Shown piece after piece: positions 17,701-26,041 of a DNA stretch of 64,000 nt (its first letter is position 1; every line of letters starts with the position of its first letter). The position numbers and the translations under genes were made by a program. Source of the stretch: Streptomyces pyxinae (lineage in GTDB: Bacteria; Actinomycetota; Actinomycetes; Streptomycetales; Streptomycetaceae); contig NZ_JANUGQ010000006.1 of assembly GCF_024756275.1 (NCBI RefSeq), positions 1 through 64,000 on the forward strand, read 5' to 3'. Under the pieces are notes generated by a model, which saw nothing but the letters and a program-made list of their open reading frames with translations, ran no database searches and was not told where the DNA came from.

Positions 17701-18222
17701 GTGGGAACCATGACCATGGCATCGAACGGCGCCGACGCCGAGCCCCGCTGGCTCACCGACGAGGAGCAGCGGGTCTGGCGCGCCTATCTGCACGCCACCA
17801 CGCTGCTGGAGGACCATCTCGACCGCCAGCTCCAGCGTGATGCCGGGATGCCGCACGTCTACTACGGGCTGCTGGTCCAGCTCTCCCAGGCGCCGCGCCG
17901 CCGGATGCGGATGACCGAGCTGGCCAAGGACGCCAAGATCACCCGTTCCCGGCTCTCGCACGCCATCGCCCGGCTGGAGAAGAACGGCTGGGTCCGGCGG
18001 GAGGACTGTCCCTCGGACCGGCGCGGGCAGAACGCCGTGCTGACGGACGAGGGCTTCCGGGTGCTGGAGGAGAGCGCGCCCGGCCATGTCGCCGCCGTGC
18101 GGCAGGCGATGTTCGACCGGCTCGGCCCGGAGCAGGTCCGGCAGCTGGGCGAGATCATGCGGCTGATGGCCGAGGGCCTCCAGCCCTGCGACCGGGACGC
18201 CGACCTGCCCTGGCTGCGCTGA
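17701..18222 (+). CDS. MarR-family transcriptional regulator
   Basis: 173 aa from the GTG at 17701, chosen because GGGA lies six bases before it; a GTG at 17668 is inside the operator region and an ATG at 17710 is possible. The winged helix is clear: RMRMTELAKDAKITRSRLSHAIARLEKNGWVRREDCPSDRRG followed by LTDEGFRVLEE. The flanking helices form the dimer and ligand site. It faces the DODA-type dioxygenase across shared motifs and most likely represses it until an aromatic or phenolic ligand binds. Confidence 0.88.
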   Translation: MGTMTMASNGADAEPRWLTDEEQRVWRAYLHATTLLEDHLDRQLQRDAGMPHVYYGLLVQLSQAPRRRMRMTELAKDAKITRSRLSHAIARLEKNGWVRREDCPSDRRGQNAVLTDEGFRVLEESAPGHVAAVRQAMFDRLGPEQVRQLGEIMRLMAEGLQPCDRDADLPWLR

Positions 18223-18274
18223 GCACACTGAGCACGGGGGCCTGGCCGCCGCGCTGAGTACACGGGGCCCCGGT

Positions 18275-18374
18275 CGGGCTCAGCGCGCGGGCCCCGGCCG
18301 GGCTCAGCGCGCGGGCCCCGGCCGGGCTCAGCGCGCGGGCCCCGGCCGGGCTCAGCGCGCGGGCCCCGGCTGCG
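18275..18374. repeat. 25-bp tandem repeat, four copies
   Basis: The unit CGGGCTCAGCGCGCGGGCCC plus CGGCC repeats four times almost perfectly, starting at 18275, 18300, 18325 and 18350. It lies between the converging marR and yeiH-like genes. Each unit is partly palindromic (GGGCCCCGGCCGGGCTC), so the transcript can fold into several alternative hairpins. It may act as a bidirectional terminator and should vary in copy number. Confidence 0.7.
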
Positions 18375-18409
18375 GCGAGGACCGGTGGTCCTCGGCGGAC
18401 TGGTGGTCC

Positions 18410-19540
18410 TCAGCCCGTCGTCAGCAGGACGCCCGCGTACGAGGCCGCCGCGACCAGCACCCAGGCGCTCAGCCCCAGCGCGGCGACCCGTACCCCCGTA
18501 CCGGTCCGCGCGAGGGTCGGCAGGTGCACCGCCGAGCCGAGGCCGAAGAGGGCGGCGGCGAGCAGCAGTTCCTGGGCCGTACCGGCGGCGGTGAGCAGCG
18601 GGGCTGGCAGCAGCCCGGTCGTGCGCAGCGCCACCATGGCGAGGAACCCGGCCACGAAGAGCGGCACCAGCGGCGGGCGCTTGCCGCTGACACCGCCCTC
18701 TTCGCCACCGGCCCCGGCCGCGCTCCGGCGGCGGGCGGCCAGCGCGAGCCCGGCGACCAGCGGCGCGAGCAGCGCCACCCGGACCAGCTTCACCAGGACC
18801 GCCTCGCCCAGGGCGGTGGGCCCGGCGGTCTGGGCGGTCGCCACCACCTGGCCCACGTCGTGGACGCTGGCGCCCACCCAGCGCCCGAACGCGGCGTCGT
18901 CCAGGCCCAACGGGACGTGCAGCAGCGGCAGTACGGCGATGGCGAGGGTGCCGCAGAGGGTGACCAGGGCGACCGAGGCGGCGGCGTCGTCCTCGTCGCT
19001 GTCCCGCACCGCGCTCACCGCGCCGATGGCGGAGGCCCCGCAGATGGCGTACCCGGAGGCGATCAGCAGCGGCTGGTCACCGGGGAGGCCGAGCCGCCGC
19101 CCCAGCCACCAGGTGCCCGCGAGGGTGGCGACGACCACGGCCGGGACCATGACGGCGGTGCCCCAGCCGAGGCCCAGCACGTCCCCGAGGCTCAGTTTCA
19201 GCCCGAGCAGCACCACCCCGACCCGCATCAGCCGCTTGGCGGCCAGGCTCAGCCCGGGCCGGCAGACCCCGCGTACCCGCTCGCGCAGTCCGGGGACGTG
19301 CACGGCGGCGACGCCCAGCAGCACGGCGGCGGTCAGCAGCGGTACGGCGGGCAGCGCCCGGTGCACCAGCCAGGCGGTGGCGACCCCGGCGGCGGCCAGC
19401 GCGAGACCGGGCCCGGCGCCGGAGCCGAGACCCCAGGAGGTCCGGGCGCCGGCCCCGGGCCTGGCGCGGGCCGGGAAGCCGGACCGGGTCTGGGTCGGGG
19501 AGCCGGGGAGCGGCCGGGCTCCGGAGCCGGTGAGCGCCAT
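18410..19540 (-). CDS. YeiH-family putative sulfate/sulfite exporter
   Basis: 376 aa, about ten membrane segments. It belongs to the conserved 698 (YeiH/YadS-like) membrane family: the RLMRVGVVLLGLKLSLGDVL segment, ASGYAICGASAIGAVS and VGASVHDVGQVVATA are typical. The ATG at 19540 overlaps the stop of the cysteine dioxygenase gene (TGATG), so the two are coupled. This pairing is informative: cysteine dioxygenase makes cysteine sulfinate, which breaks down to sulfite, and an exporter of this family would remove the sulfur oxyanion. That role is an inference from the operon. Confidence 0.82.
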   Translation of the reverse strand: MALTGSGARPLPGSPTQTRSGFPARARPGAGARTSWGLGSGAGPGLALAAAGVATAWLVHRALPAVPLLTAAVLLGVAAVHVPGLRERVRGVCRPGLSLAAKRLMRVGVVLLGLKLSLGDVLGLGWGTAVMVPAVVVATLAGTWWLGRRLGLPGDQPLLIASGYAICGASAIGAVSAVRDSDEDDAAASVALVTLCGTLAIAVLPLLHVPLGLDDAAFGRWVGASVHDVGQVVATAQTAGPTALGEAVLVKLVRVALLAPLVAGLALAARRRSAAGAGGEEGGVSGKRPPLVPLFVAGFLAMVALRTTGLLPAPLLTAAGTAQELLLAAALFGLGSAVHLPTLARTGTGVRVAALGLSAWVLVAAASYAGVLLTTG

Positions 19541-20091
19541 CAGGCGTCGGCCGGCAGCCGGTAGAGGCGCCGGACGCTGGTACCCAGGCGCGTGATGTCG
19601 GCGCCGTAGACATGGACGGAGACGGCCGTGCCGGTGCCGCCGTTGTGCACCCGGTGGATGTCGCCGGGCGGGGCGAAGGCGCTGGCCTCCCCCTGCCGGG
19701 TGATCACGTCCTCGGTGGCGACCAGCCGGGCGGACGGGCCGTCCGGGACGAGGCGGTAGCGGCGCTCGTACTCGGCGCCCTGGTGCACGCCGGTGACGCC
19801 CCAGGCCACGTGGTCGTGGATCGGGGTGATCTGGCCGGGCAGCCAGACGAGGGCGACGAGCGAGAAGCCGCCGTCCGGCTCGGCGTGCAGGACGTGCTGG
19901 CGGTAGCGGTCCGGGTCGCCCTCGTGGTGCTCGGGGAGCAGCAGGTCGGGCGCGCCCAGGTGCGGGGTGAGCAGGTCGGCCACGAGCTGGGCGGTGGGTC
20001 CGGGCGGCAGCCCCCGGTCCACGGCTTCGCGTATCTCCGCGACAAGGGCGCGGAGCCGGACGGTGGTCGCGGCGATGGTGGTCGTGGTCAT
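19540..20091 (-). CDS. Cysteine dioxygenase-family enzyme
   Basis: 183 aa, cupin fold. The iron-binding histidines are visible in TPIHDHVAWGVTGV and GDIHRVHN, and the protein has the family length. It should oxidise L-cysteine with O2 to cysteine sulfinic acid in the cytosol; related enzymes act on 3-mercaptopropionate, so the thiol substrate is not certain. It is the first gene of a two-gene operon with the YeiH-type exporter and lies downstream of a LysR gene in the same direction. An inverted repeat stands in its promoter. Confidence 0.85.
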   Translation of the reverse strand: MTTTTIAATTVRLRALVAEIREAVDRGLPPGPTAQLVADLLTPHLGAPDLLLPEHHEGDPDRYRQHVLHAEPDGGFSLVALVWLPGQITPIHDHVAWGVTGVHQGAEYERRYRLVPDGPSARLVATEDVITRQGEASAFAPPGDIHRVHNGGTGTAVSVHVYGADITRLGTSVRRLYRLPADA

Positions 20092-20125
20092 GGTGGCAGC
20101 GTCGGGCGAGCGGCCGGGGCGCGTC

Positions 20126-20165
20126 CAAGGAGCGTTCCTTGCACCCCCGGCAACGAACGCTTATG
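20126..20165. promoter_or_regulatory. Inverted repeat in the cysteine dioxygenase promoter
   Basis: CAAGGA-N4-TCCTTG (20126-20141) lies 35 bases upstream of the dioxygenase start. Close by, GCTTATG (20159-20165) recurs inverted as CATAAGC at 21276-21282, upstream of lysR. Either could be the LysR binding site; the shared heptamer may be chance. Confidence 0.35.
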
Positions 20166-20346
20166 CGCGGGGGCGCCGGGCCGGCGACGCGGACGGAGGT
20201 TCCCCCGCGCCCGGCCCCGGGTCGGCGCGGACCGCCGTCGGGCCTTCCCGGATCCGGCTCCGGGCCACCACCGGGGGGCGCGGCCGGGCCCCCCGGGCCG
20301 GCACCGCCGGGGACGCGGCCCGGACCGCCCCCGCCCGCGATACGGC

Positions 20347-21264
20347 TCAGCAGCCGACCTTGTTCTCCGCGGCCGCTCGTATCTCGTCCAGCATCAGGGC
20401 GGTGGCGGGGATGCGCAGATGGTCGCGGAGCACGTACGCGTACACCTGGCGGCGGGTGTGCGGCTCCAGGATCCGCCCGGTGACCTTGCTGTGGCAGAGG
20501 AAGGACAGCACCAGCGCCGGGACGACCGCGATGCCGACGCCCGCCGCCACCAGGCTCTGCATCACCAGGTTGTCGTCGGTGGTGCAGGCCACGTCCGGGG
20601 TGAACCCCTCCTCGGCGCACGCCTGGAGGAAGTTGGCGCCGCACCGGGGACAGCCCGCGATCCACCGCTCGCCGGCCAGGTCCGCGAGGCGTACCGAACG
20701 CCGCCGGGCCAGCGGATGACCGACCGGCAGCAGCACGGTCAGCGGGTCCTCAAGGAGCCGGAACTCGGCCAGTTCCTCCGGTACGTCCGCCCGCAGCCCC
20801 GGGTAGCCGAAGGCCAGCGCGATGTCGCACTCGCCCCGGGCGGCCAGCCGCAGCGACTCGGGCGGTTCGTTCTCCATCAGCTCGACCCGTACGCCGGGGT
20901 GCTCGGCGGCCATCCGCGCCATCGCCCCGGGCAGGATGGTCGCCGCCGCGCTCGGGAACGCGCAGACCCGGACCCGCCCGGAGCGCAGCCGCGCTATCGC
21001 GTCGATCTGGTGCTGGGCGGCGGTCAGCGAGTCCAGGATGGCGGTGGTGTGCCGGGTGAGCGCCTCCCCCGCCTCGGTGAGCCGCAGCCCCCGGCCGACC
21101 CGGGTGAACAGCGGGGTGCCGACGTCCCGTTCGAGCGCCTTCATCTGCTGGCTGACGGCGGGCTGGGTGAGGCCGAGGGAACGGGCGGCGGCCGTGTAGG
21201 AACCGGTGCGGACCACGTCGTGGAAGGTCTTGATGTACCGGGAGTCGAACACAGGAACCAGCAT
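20347..21264 (-). CDS. LysR-family transcriptional regulator
   Basis: 305 aa. The N-terminal HTH is standard: SRYIKTFHDVVRTGSYTAAARSLGLTQPAVSQQMKALERD. The effector domain follows from about residue 90. It contains a CPRC pair in WIAGCPRCGANF and a further Cys in CTTDDNL, unusual for the family and possibly a thiol or metal sensor. It lies just upstream of the cysteine dioxygenase/exporter operon in the same direction and is the likely activator, with cysteine or sulfite as a plausible but unproven effector. Confidence 0.85.
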   Translation of the reverse strand: MLVPVFDSRYIKTFHDVVRTGSYTAAARSLGLTQPAVSQQMKALERDVGTPLFTRVGRGLRLTEAGEALTRHTTAILDSLTAAQHQIDAIARLRSGRVRVCAFPSAAATILPGAMARMAAEHPGVRVELMENEPPESLRLAARGECDIALAFGYPGLRADVPEELAEFRLLEDPLTVLLPVGHPLARRRSVRLADLAGERWIAGCPRCGANFLQACAEEGFTPDVACTTDDNLVMQSLVAAGVGIAVVPALVLSFLCHSKVTGRILEPHTRRQVYAYVLRDHLRIPATALMLDEIRAAAENKVGC

Positions 21265-21298
21265 AGACAGCGACCCATAAGCAGATTTTGGGGTACGG

Positions 21299-21337
21299 AA
21301 AAGGGGCGGGACCGACCCGTTCGGTCGGTCCCGCCCC
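21299..21337 (-). terminator. Rho-independent terminator of the MFS gene
   Basis: A perfect 15-bp stem (GGGGCGGGACCGACC and its complement) with a 5-base loop lies at 21303-21337. On the minus strand it is followed by TTTT. It is the clearest intrinsic terminator in the window and ends transcription from the MFS gene. Confidence 0.8.
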
Positions 21338-21470
21338 CGTGCCGTCCCGCGCCAGGAGCTACCGGCGCGCTCCGGACGCTCGCTGCCGAGCGGTGGCGGC
21401 GTACGGCTCTGTCGCGCGACGCGTCGTACGGCGTCGGTGCGCGCTCGTCGTACGACCGCCTCGTCCGGCG

Positions 21471-23057
21471 TCAGTGCGCGATGACCGGCACCCGCACGGC
21501 GTCATCGGTGGTCTCGGCGTTCTCGGCGGTCTTGGCGACCCCGGCGGAGCCGTCCGTCTCACCCGAGGCGGTCGGCGCGCCGCTGCCCGGACGGCCGGTG
21601 TTGATGAAGGTCACGGCGATCGTGGCGGCCAGCGCCAGGATGCCGACGGCCCACCAGATGGCGGCGGAGTAGCCCTCCACCATGGCCCGCAGCTGGACCA
21701 GCCGCAGGGCGTCCGGCGTGGTGGCGGCGCCCGCGTGGTCGGTGAAGTACGCGGTGGTGGCCGACGCGGCGATGGTGTTGAGCAGCGCCGTACCGATGGC
21801 GCCGCCGACCTGCTGCGAGGTGTTCACCATGGCGGAGGCCACTCCGGCGTCCCGGGCCTGCACCCCGTACGTCGCCAGGGACATGGCCGGCATGAACGCC
21901 GTACCCATGCCCAGGCCCAGCATCAGCTGCGCGGGCAGGATCAGCCCGGCGTACGAGGAGCCGACCTCCAGCTGGGTCAGCAGCAGCATGCCGAGCGCGG
22001 CCAGCGCGAAGCCGGGGCCCATCAGCAGCCGGGGCGCGACCCGGGTCATCAGCCGGGTGCCGATCTGCGTCGAGCCGGTGATCATGCCGGCCACCATCGG
22101 CAGGAAGGCGAAGCCGGTCTTGACCGGCGAGTACCCCTTCACGACCTGGAGGTAGTAGGTGAGGAACAGGAAGAGCCCGAACATGCCGATGACGGCGAGG
22201 CCCAGCGAAAGGTAGACACCACCGCGGTTGCGGTCGGACGGCACCCGCAGCGGCAGCAGCGGATGGGCCACCTTCGCCTCGACGGCCACGAACGCGGCGA
22301 GCGCCACGGCCGAGAGCGCGAAGACGCCCAGCGTGCCGGCGTCGGTCCAGCCGTCGGACTCGGCGCGGGTGAAGCCGTACACCAGGGCGACCAGGCCCAG
22401 GGTGGAGAGGACGACGCCGGGGATGTCCAGCGGGTTGCGGTTGCGGGCGCCGGCCGGCTCATGGACGACGAGCAGCGCACCGGCCGCGGCGACGACCGCG
22501 AACGGGATGTTGACGAAGAAGGTCCAGCGCCAGTTCAGGTACTCGGTGAGGAAGCCGCCGAGGATCAGGCCGACGGCGCCGCCACCACCGGCGATGGCGC
22601 CGTAGATGCCGAACGCCTTGGCCCGCTCGCGGGCGTCGGTGAACATGACCGCCAGCAGCGAGAGCGCGGCCGGCGCGAGCAGCGCGCCGAAGGCGCCCTG
22701 GAGCGCCCGGGAGCCGAGCAGCATCGCCTCACCGGTGGCCGCGCCGCCCAGCGCGGAGGCGGCGGCGAAGCCGATGAGGCCGACCACGAAGGCACGCTTG
22801 CGGCCCCAGAGGTCGGCTATCCGGCCGCCGAAGAGCAGCAGTCCGCCGAAGGCGAGGGCGTAGGCGGTGATGACCCACTGCCGGTTGCCGTCGGAGATGC
22901 CCAGGTCCTGCTGGGCGGAGGGCAGGGCGATGTTCACGATCGTGGCGTCGAGCACGACCATGAGCTGGGCCAGGGCGATGAAGACAAGCGCCTTCCAGCG
23001 CCCGGGATCGGGCAGTGCGGCATCGGGGACGGCGGGAGCGCCGGAGGTTTTTGGCAT
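21471..23057 (-). CDS. DHA2-family MFS drug transporter (14 TM)
   Basis: 528 aa with about 14 membrane helices. Family motifs are LMVVLDATIVNIALPSAQ in helix 1, WVITAYALAFGGLLLFGGRIADLWGRKR (motif A) and LILGGFLTEYLNWRWTFFVN (motif C). The C-terminal 40 residues are polar and disordered. It should export amphipathic drugs in exchange for protons; the substrate is unknown. A TetR gene lies upstream in the same direction, separated by 524 bases of repeats, and likely represses it. A textbook terminator follows at 21299-21337. Confidence 0.9.
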   Translation of the reverse strand: MPKTSGAPAVPDAALPDPGRWKALVFIALAQLMVVLDATIVNIALPSAQQDLGISDGNRQWVITAYALAFGGLLLFGGRIADLWGRKRAFVVGLIGFAAASALGGAATGEAMLLGSRALQGAFGALLAPAALSLLAVMFTDARERAKAFGIYGAIAGGGGAVGLILGGFLTEYLNWRWTFFVNIPFAVVAAAGALLVVHEPAGARNRNPLDIPGVVLSTLGLVALVYGFTRAESDGWTDAGTLGVFALSAVALAAFVAVEAKVAHPLLPLRVPSDRNRGGVYLSLGLAVIGMFGLFLFLTYYLQVVKGYSPVKTGFAFLPMVAGMITGSTQIGTRLMTRVAPRLLMGPGFALAALGMLLLTQLEVGSSYAGLILPAQLMLGLGMGTAFMPAMSLATYGVQARDAGVASAMVNTSQQVGGAIGTALLNTIAASATTAYFTDHAGAATTPDALRLVQLRAMVEGYSAAIWWAVGILALAATIAVTFINTGRPGSGAPTASGETDGSAGVAKTAENAETTDDAVRVPVIAH

Positions 23058-23111
23058 GGCTGGGGCTACCTTGCGTTGCGTGGGTTACGTAAAGGGGCAG
23101 TCGAAGAACAA

Positions 23112-23190
23112 ACAGACGAACAAGCGAACAAGCGAACAAGCAGTAGGCGAACAAGCAGCGGACGAACAAGCAGTGGACGAAGAAGCAGGT
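23112..23190. repeat. GAACAAGC octamer repeats
   Basis: GAACAAGC recurs three times head to tail, then as 15-base units of the form GAACAAGCAGNGGAC. The stretch is AT-richer than the genome. It lies in the 5' leader of the MFS gene, so it could affect its translation or mRNA stability. Confidence 0.5.
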
Positions 23191-23406
23191 GACCCACCCG
23201 GAGCTCCGGAGAGCTGAAGAGCCGGGCAGCAGCCGGGCAGCCGGAGAGCGGCTCGGCCGGCGGGCCGGGGCCGGACGGTCCCAGGAGCCGGGACGCGCGG
23301 TCCGGCGAAGCCGGGTGGGGCCGACGGAAACCGTGGAAGGCCGGGCAGTCCCCGACGAGATCACACGACTCCGGGCGACTTCAAAGGGTTTTCGGGGTTT
23401 TCAGGG

Positions 23407-23487
23407 CTTCGGGTTCAAGAGGCCTTCGAGGTTCTTCGGGTTCAAGAGACCTTCGAGGTTCTTCGGGTTCAAGAGACCTTCGGACTC
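23407..23487. repeat. 27-bp tandem repeat, nearly three copies
   Basis: The unit begins CTTCGGGTTCAAGAGACC and repeats at 23407, 23434 and 23461. It is followed to about 23560 by shorter degenerate repeats of CATCGG and GTGCATCG. In one frame it encodes RFFGFKRPS repeats, but without translation signals. It fills the gap between tetR and the MFS gene together with the octamers at 23112; nothing else is seen in 23191-23406. Confidence 0.6.
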
Positions 23488-23581
23488 AAGGACTTCGGGC
23501 TCATCGGTTTCATCGGCTCATCGATTCCATCGGGTGCATCGGGTCATCGGGTGCATCGATTCCTTCGGGTTCACAGGGCCT

Positions 23582-24244
23582 TCAGGCGCGGCGGGGGCGG
23601 AAGTCCTCCAGGGTGGCGGCGGTTCCGGGCAGCCGGGAGCGCCCGGGCGCCTCAAGGCCGTCGAGGAACAGCTCCAGATGGCGGTGGACGAAGCGGTCCA
23701 TGTCGAGGCAGCCGGTGCCGGGCAGCGGGCGGGTGAGCTGGGAGAGCGCGACGAGCAGGTCACCGACCTCGACGTCCGGCCGCATCCGGCCGGCCGACCG
23801 GGCCCGCTCGAAGAGCGCCCGTACGGCACCTTCCAACCTGTCACGGACGGCCGCCAGCTCCGGGTGCTCGCGGTCGAAGCCTCCGGAGAGCATCGGGCAC
23901 AGCGCCCCGATCCGCTCCTCGGCGGCGTTGTGGGTGAAGCGGCGCACCGCCTGGAACGGGTCGTCCTCGGCGCCGTTCAGCCGCTCGGCGTCGGCGGCGA
24001 CCCGGGACATGACCGAGACGACGACCTCACGGACGAGCGTGGCCCGGTCCGGGAAGTGCCGGTAGAGCGTGGCGTTGCCGATGCCTGCCCGGCGGGCGAT
24101 CTCGTCGAACGGCACATCGGGGCCGGACTCCACGAACATCTCGCGCGCCGCCGCGACGATCCGCTCCCGGTTGCGCAGGGCGTCCGCCCGGGGGCGGGCG
24201 GGCCGCCGGGTCGCGGGGTCCGCCGTACCGGTGACACTGCTCAT
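23582..24244 (-). CDS. TetR-family repressor, probably of the MFS transporter
   Basis: 220 aa from the ATG at 24244, with GAGGAGG just before it. The HTH reads PFDEIARRAGIGNATLYRHFPDRATLV. The C-terminal domain has the HNAAEERIGALCPML segment common in the TetR group that controls MFS pumps in Streptomyces. It sits upstream of the DHA2 transporter on the same strand. Two near-identical palindromes lie in its own promoter (24362-24417), so autoregulation is likely. Confidence 0.87.
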   Translation of the reverse strand: MSSVTGTADPATRRPARPRADALRNRERIVAAAREMFVESGPDVPFDEIARRAGIGNATLYRHFPDRATLVREVVVSVMSRVAADAERLNGAEDDPFQAVRRFTHNAAEERIGALCPMLSGGFDREHPELAAVRDRLEGAVRALFERARSAGRMRPDVEVGDLLVALSQLTRPLPGTGCLDMDRFVHRHLELFLDGLEAPGRSRLPGTAATLEDFRPRRA

Positions 24245-24361
24245 GACCGCTCCTCCTCACCCTTCATGGCGTGGCCCTCCACTGGCTTGCACTGGCTTGG
24301 TCTCGCACGGCTTCCGGACCCGGCCGCGCCTCCGAACCGGGGCACCGCGGGCTCCGTCAAC

Positions 24362-24417
24362 CGGGGAAGAACTCCCCGCTTGCGCCGGCACAGGTGTAAA
24401 CGGGGAACCGCTCCCCG
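24362..24417. promoter_or_regulatory. Two TetR operators upstream of tetR
   Basis: CGGGGAAGAACTCCCCG (24362-24378) and CGGGGAACCGCTCCCCG (24401-24417) are perfect 6-bp palindromes with identical arms and 5-base spacers, 39 bases apart. The AACC/GGTT flanks are also partly shared. They lie between the divergent tetR and M6 protease genes. In the rest of this 333-base gap I see only promoter-like sequence. Confidence 0.6.
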
Positions 24418-24577
24418 GTTATTTCCCGAACCCGAGGTGACCCGCGTCACTCCCCCTACCGGCGGGTAGCCCCCGAACGGATCACCCGGCGCGCGGCCCC
24501 CGGCACCCCGGCAGAGGCTGAGCGGACGGAGAGCAGCCCGGGCCCGGCCGGCTGCCGCGGACCCGAAGGCGCCACGC

Positions 24578-25858
24578 ATGCAGCTGACCCGCCGGCGGAT
24601 ACGCAGACCGGTCGCGCTCGGAGCGGCCACCACGTTCGCGCTGGCCTCGCTGGCCACCGCGAGCGCGACGCTCCCCGACCGGACCCGTGTGTCGGCGGGC
24701 TCGGTGGCCGCCGACGACGCCACCGACGCGCTGGGGCTCGCGCCCTGCCGGATCGCGTCCACGCTGGGCGTCCAGATGTCCGAGGGCATACCCACCGGCA
24801 CCGGTTACACCCGCTCCACCGGCGAGGTCCGGGCCCTGAACCTGATGGTCGACTTTCCGGACGCGCCCGGCGAGGGCCCCGCGATGAGCCGGTTCGCGGA
24901 GTTCTTCCCGCAGACCTCCGACTGGTTCCGCACCGCTTCGTACGGGCGCCTCACCTACCGCCCGGAGACCCCGCTGCCGGACTGGCTGCGGATGCCGATG
25001 CCGTTCGCCGCGTACGGGATGGAGCGCGGCTCACCGTACGAGCCGGGCTACCGCCGGCTGGTCGAGGACATCGTGGACGCCGCCGACTCGCGGGTCGACT
25101 TCTCGGCGTACGACCTGGTCAACATCCTGGTGACACCCAACGCCGGCCCCTCGGCACTGGACACCGTGCTCTCGGTGACCTTCTCCGGCAACGGCGAGGC
25201 CCCGCACGCGGACGGGGTGCCGCTCGCCAACACCTCGTTCGTCTACAGCCGCCAGGACGACGGCTCGGGGTCGTACCACGAGACCGGCTACCGGGTGCTG
25301 CCGCACGAGAACGGCCATGTCTTCGGGCTGCCCGACCTCTACACCACCGAGGGCGGCGGGGCGGTCGGCCACTGGGACATCATGTCCGAGGACTGGGGCG
25401 CCAACAACGATCTGCTGGGCTGGCACAAGTGGAAGCTCGGCTGGCTCGACAACGACCAGGTGCGCTGCGCGTCGGCGCCCGGCAGCCGGATCTACTCGCT
25501 GACGCCGCTGGGCACGACGGGCGGGACCAAGCTGGCGTTCGTCCCGGTGGACGGCGAGTCCGGGTACGCCGTGGAGGTCCGCACCCGGGAGGGCAACGAC
25601 GAGGCGGTCTGCGAGCCGGGCGTGCTGATCTACCGGGTCCAGTCGGACGTGGACACCGGGCAGGGGCCGATCACGGTGGCCGACAGCGACGAGGACAGCG
25701 GCGGCTGCACCCGCCGCCCCAATGTGCACGCCGAACTTTCCGACGCCCCTTTCCGGCCCGGCGAGTCCTTCGCCGACGAGGAGGGCGGCATCCGGATCAC
25801 CGTGCTCTCCGAGGAGCCGGACACCGGCAGCTACCGCATCCGGATCACCCGGTCCTGA
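24578..25858 (+). CDS. Secreted M6-family metalloprotease
   Basis: 426 aa. The N-terminus has a basic start and hydrophobic core (RRRIRRPVALGAATTFAL...) ending near an Ala-rich cleavage site, so it is exported. The zinc site is HENGHVFGLPDLY with His243, Glu244 and His247, and a downstream WDIMSEDWG turn that fits the Met-turn of M6 (immune-inhibitor A like) proteases. The C-terminal 120 residues form a beta-rich domain with repeated acidic DSDEDSGG turns that may bind calcium. It should degrade extracellular protein. It is divergent from the tetR gene and may share its operators by position only. Confidence 0.85.
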   Translation: MQLTRRRIRRPVALGAATTFALASLATASATLPDRTRVSAGSVAADDATDALGLAPCRIASTLGVQMSEGIPTGTGYTRSTGEVRALNLMVDFPDAPGEGPAMSRFAEFFPQTSDWFRTASYGRLTYRPETPLPDWLRMPMPFAAYGMERGSPYEPGYRRLVEDIVDAADSRVDFSAYDLVNILVTPNAGPSALDTVLSVTFSGNGEAPHADGVPLANTSFVYSRQDDGSGSYHETGYRVLPHENGHVFGLPDLYTTEGGGAVGHWDIMSEDWGANNDLLGWHKWKLGWLDNDQVRCASAPGSRIYSLTPLGTTGGTKLAFVPVDGESGYAVEVRTREGNDEAVCEPGVLIYRVQSDVDTGQGPITVADSDEDSGGCTRRPNVHAELSDAPFRPGESFADEEGGIRITVLSEEPDTGSYRIRITRS

Positions 25859-26041
25859 CCCGGCCTTGTTCCCCCGGGGCCCGGGGCCGGTGACCGGTGC
25901 CGGGGCCTGACCCGCGCCGGCCGGTGACCGGGGCCCGAGGTGTCCTCCGGTCCTGCCCCGCCCGCGTTCCGCCGGTCTCGGGCCGTCGTCCGGTCCCGAC
26001 CCGGCCGCGTTCCGCCGGAGCCGGATTCGGATTCCCCGGGC

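Noticed and set aside
18275..18374. CRISPR-like array (regular 25-bp repeats)
   Set aside because: The repeats are directly adjacent with no spacers and no cas genes are present; they are tandem repeats.
19612..21672. A 686-codon plus-strand frame across the cysteine dioxygenase, LysR and MFS 3' end
   Set aside because: It is antisense to three genes with clear families, is low-complexity Gly/Arg/Ala, and has no ribosome-binding site.
23189..24469. Plus-strand protein with RFFGFKRPS repeats
   Set aside because: The repeats come from a 27-bp tandem repeat in non-coding DNA; the rest of the frame is antisense to the TetR gene.
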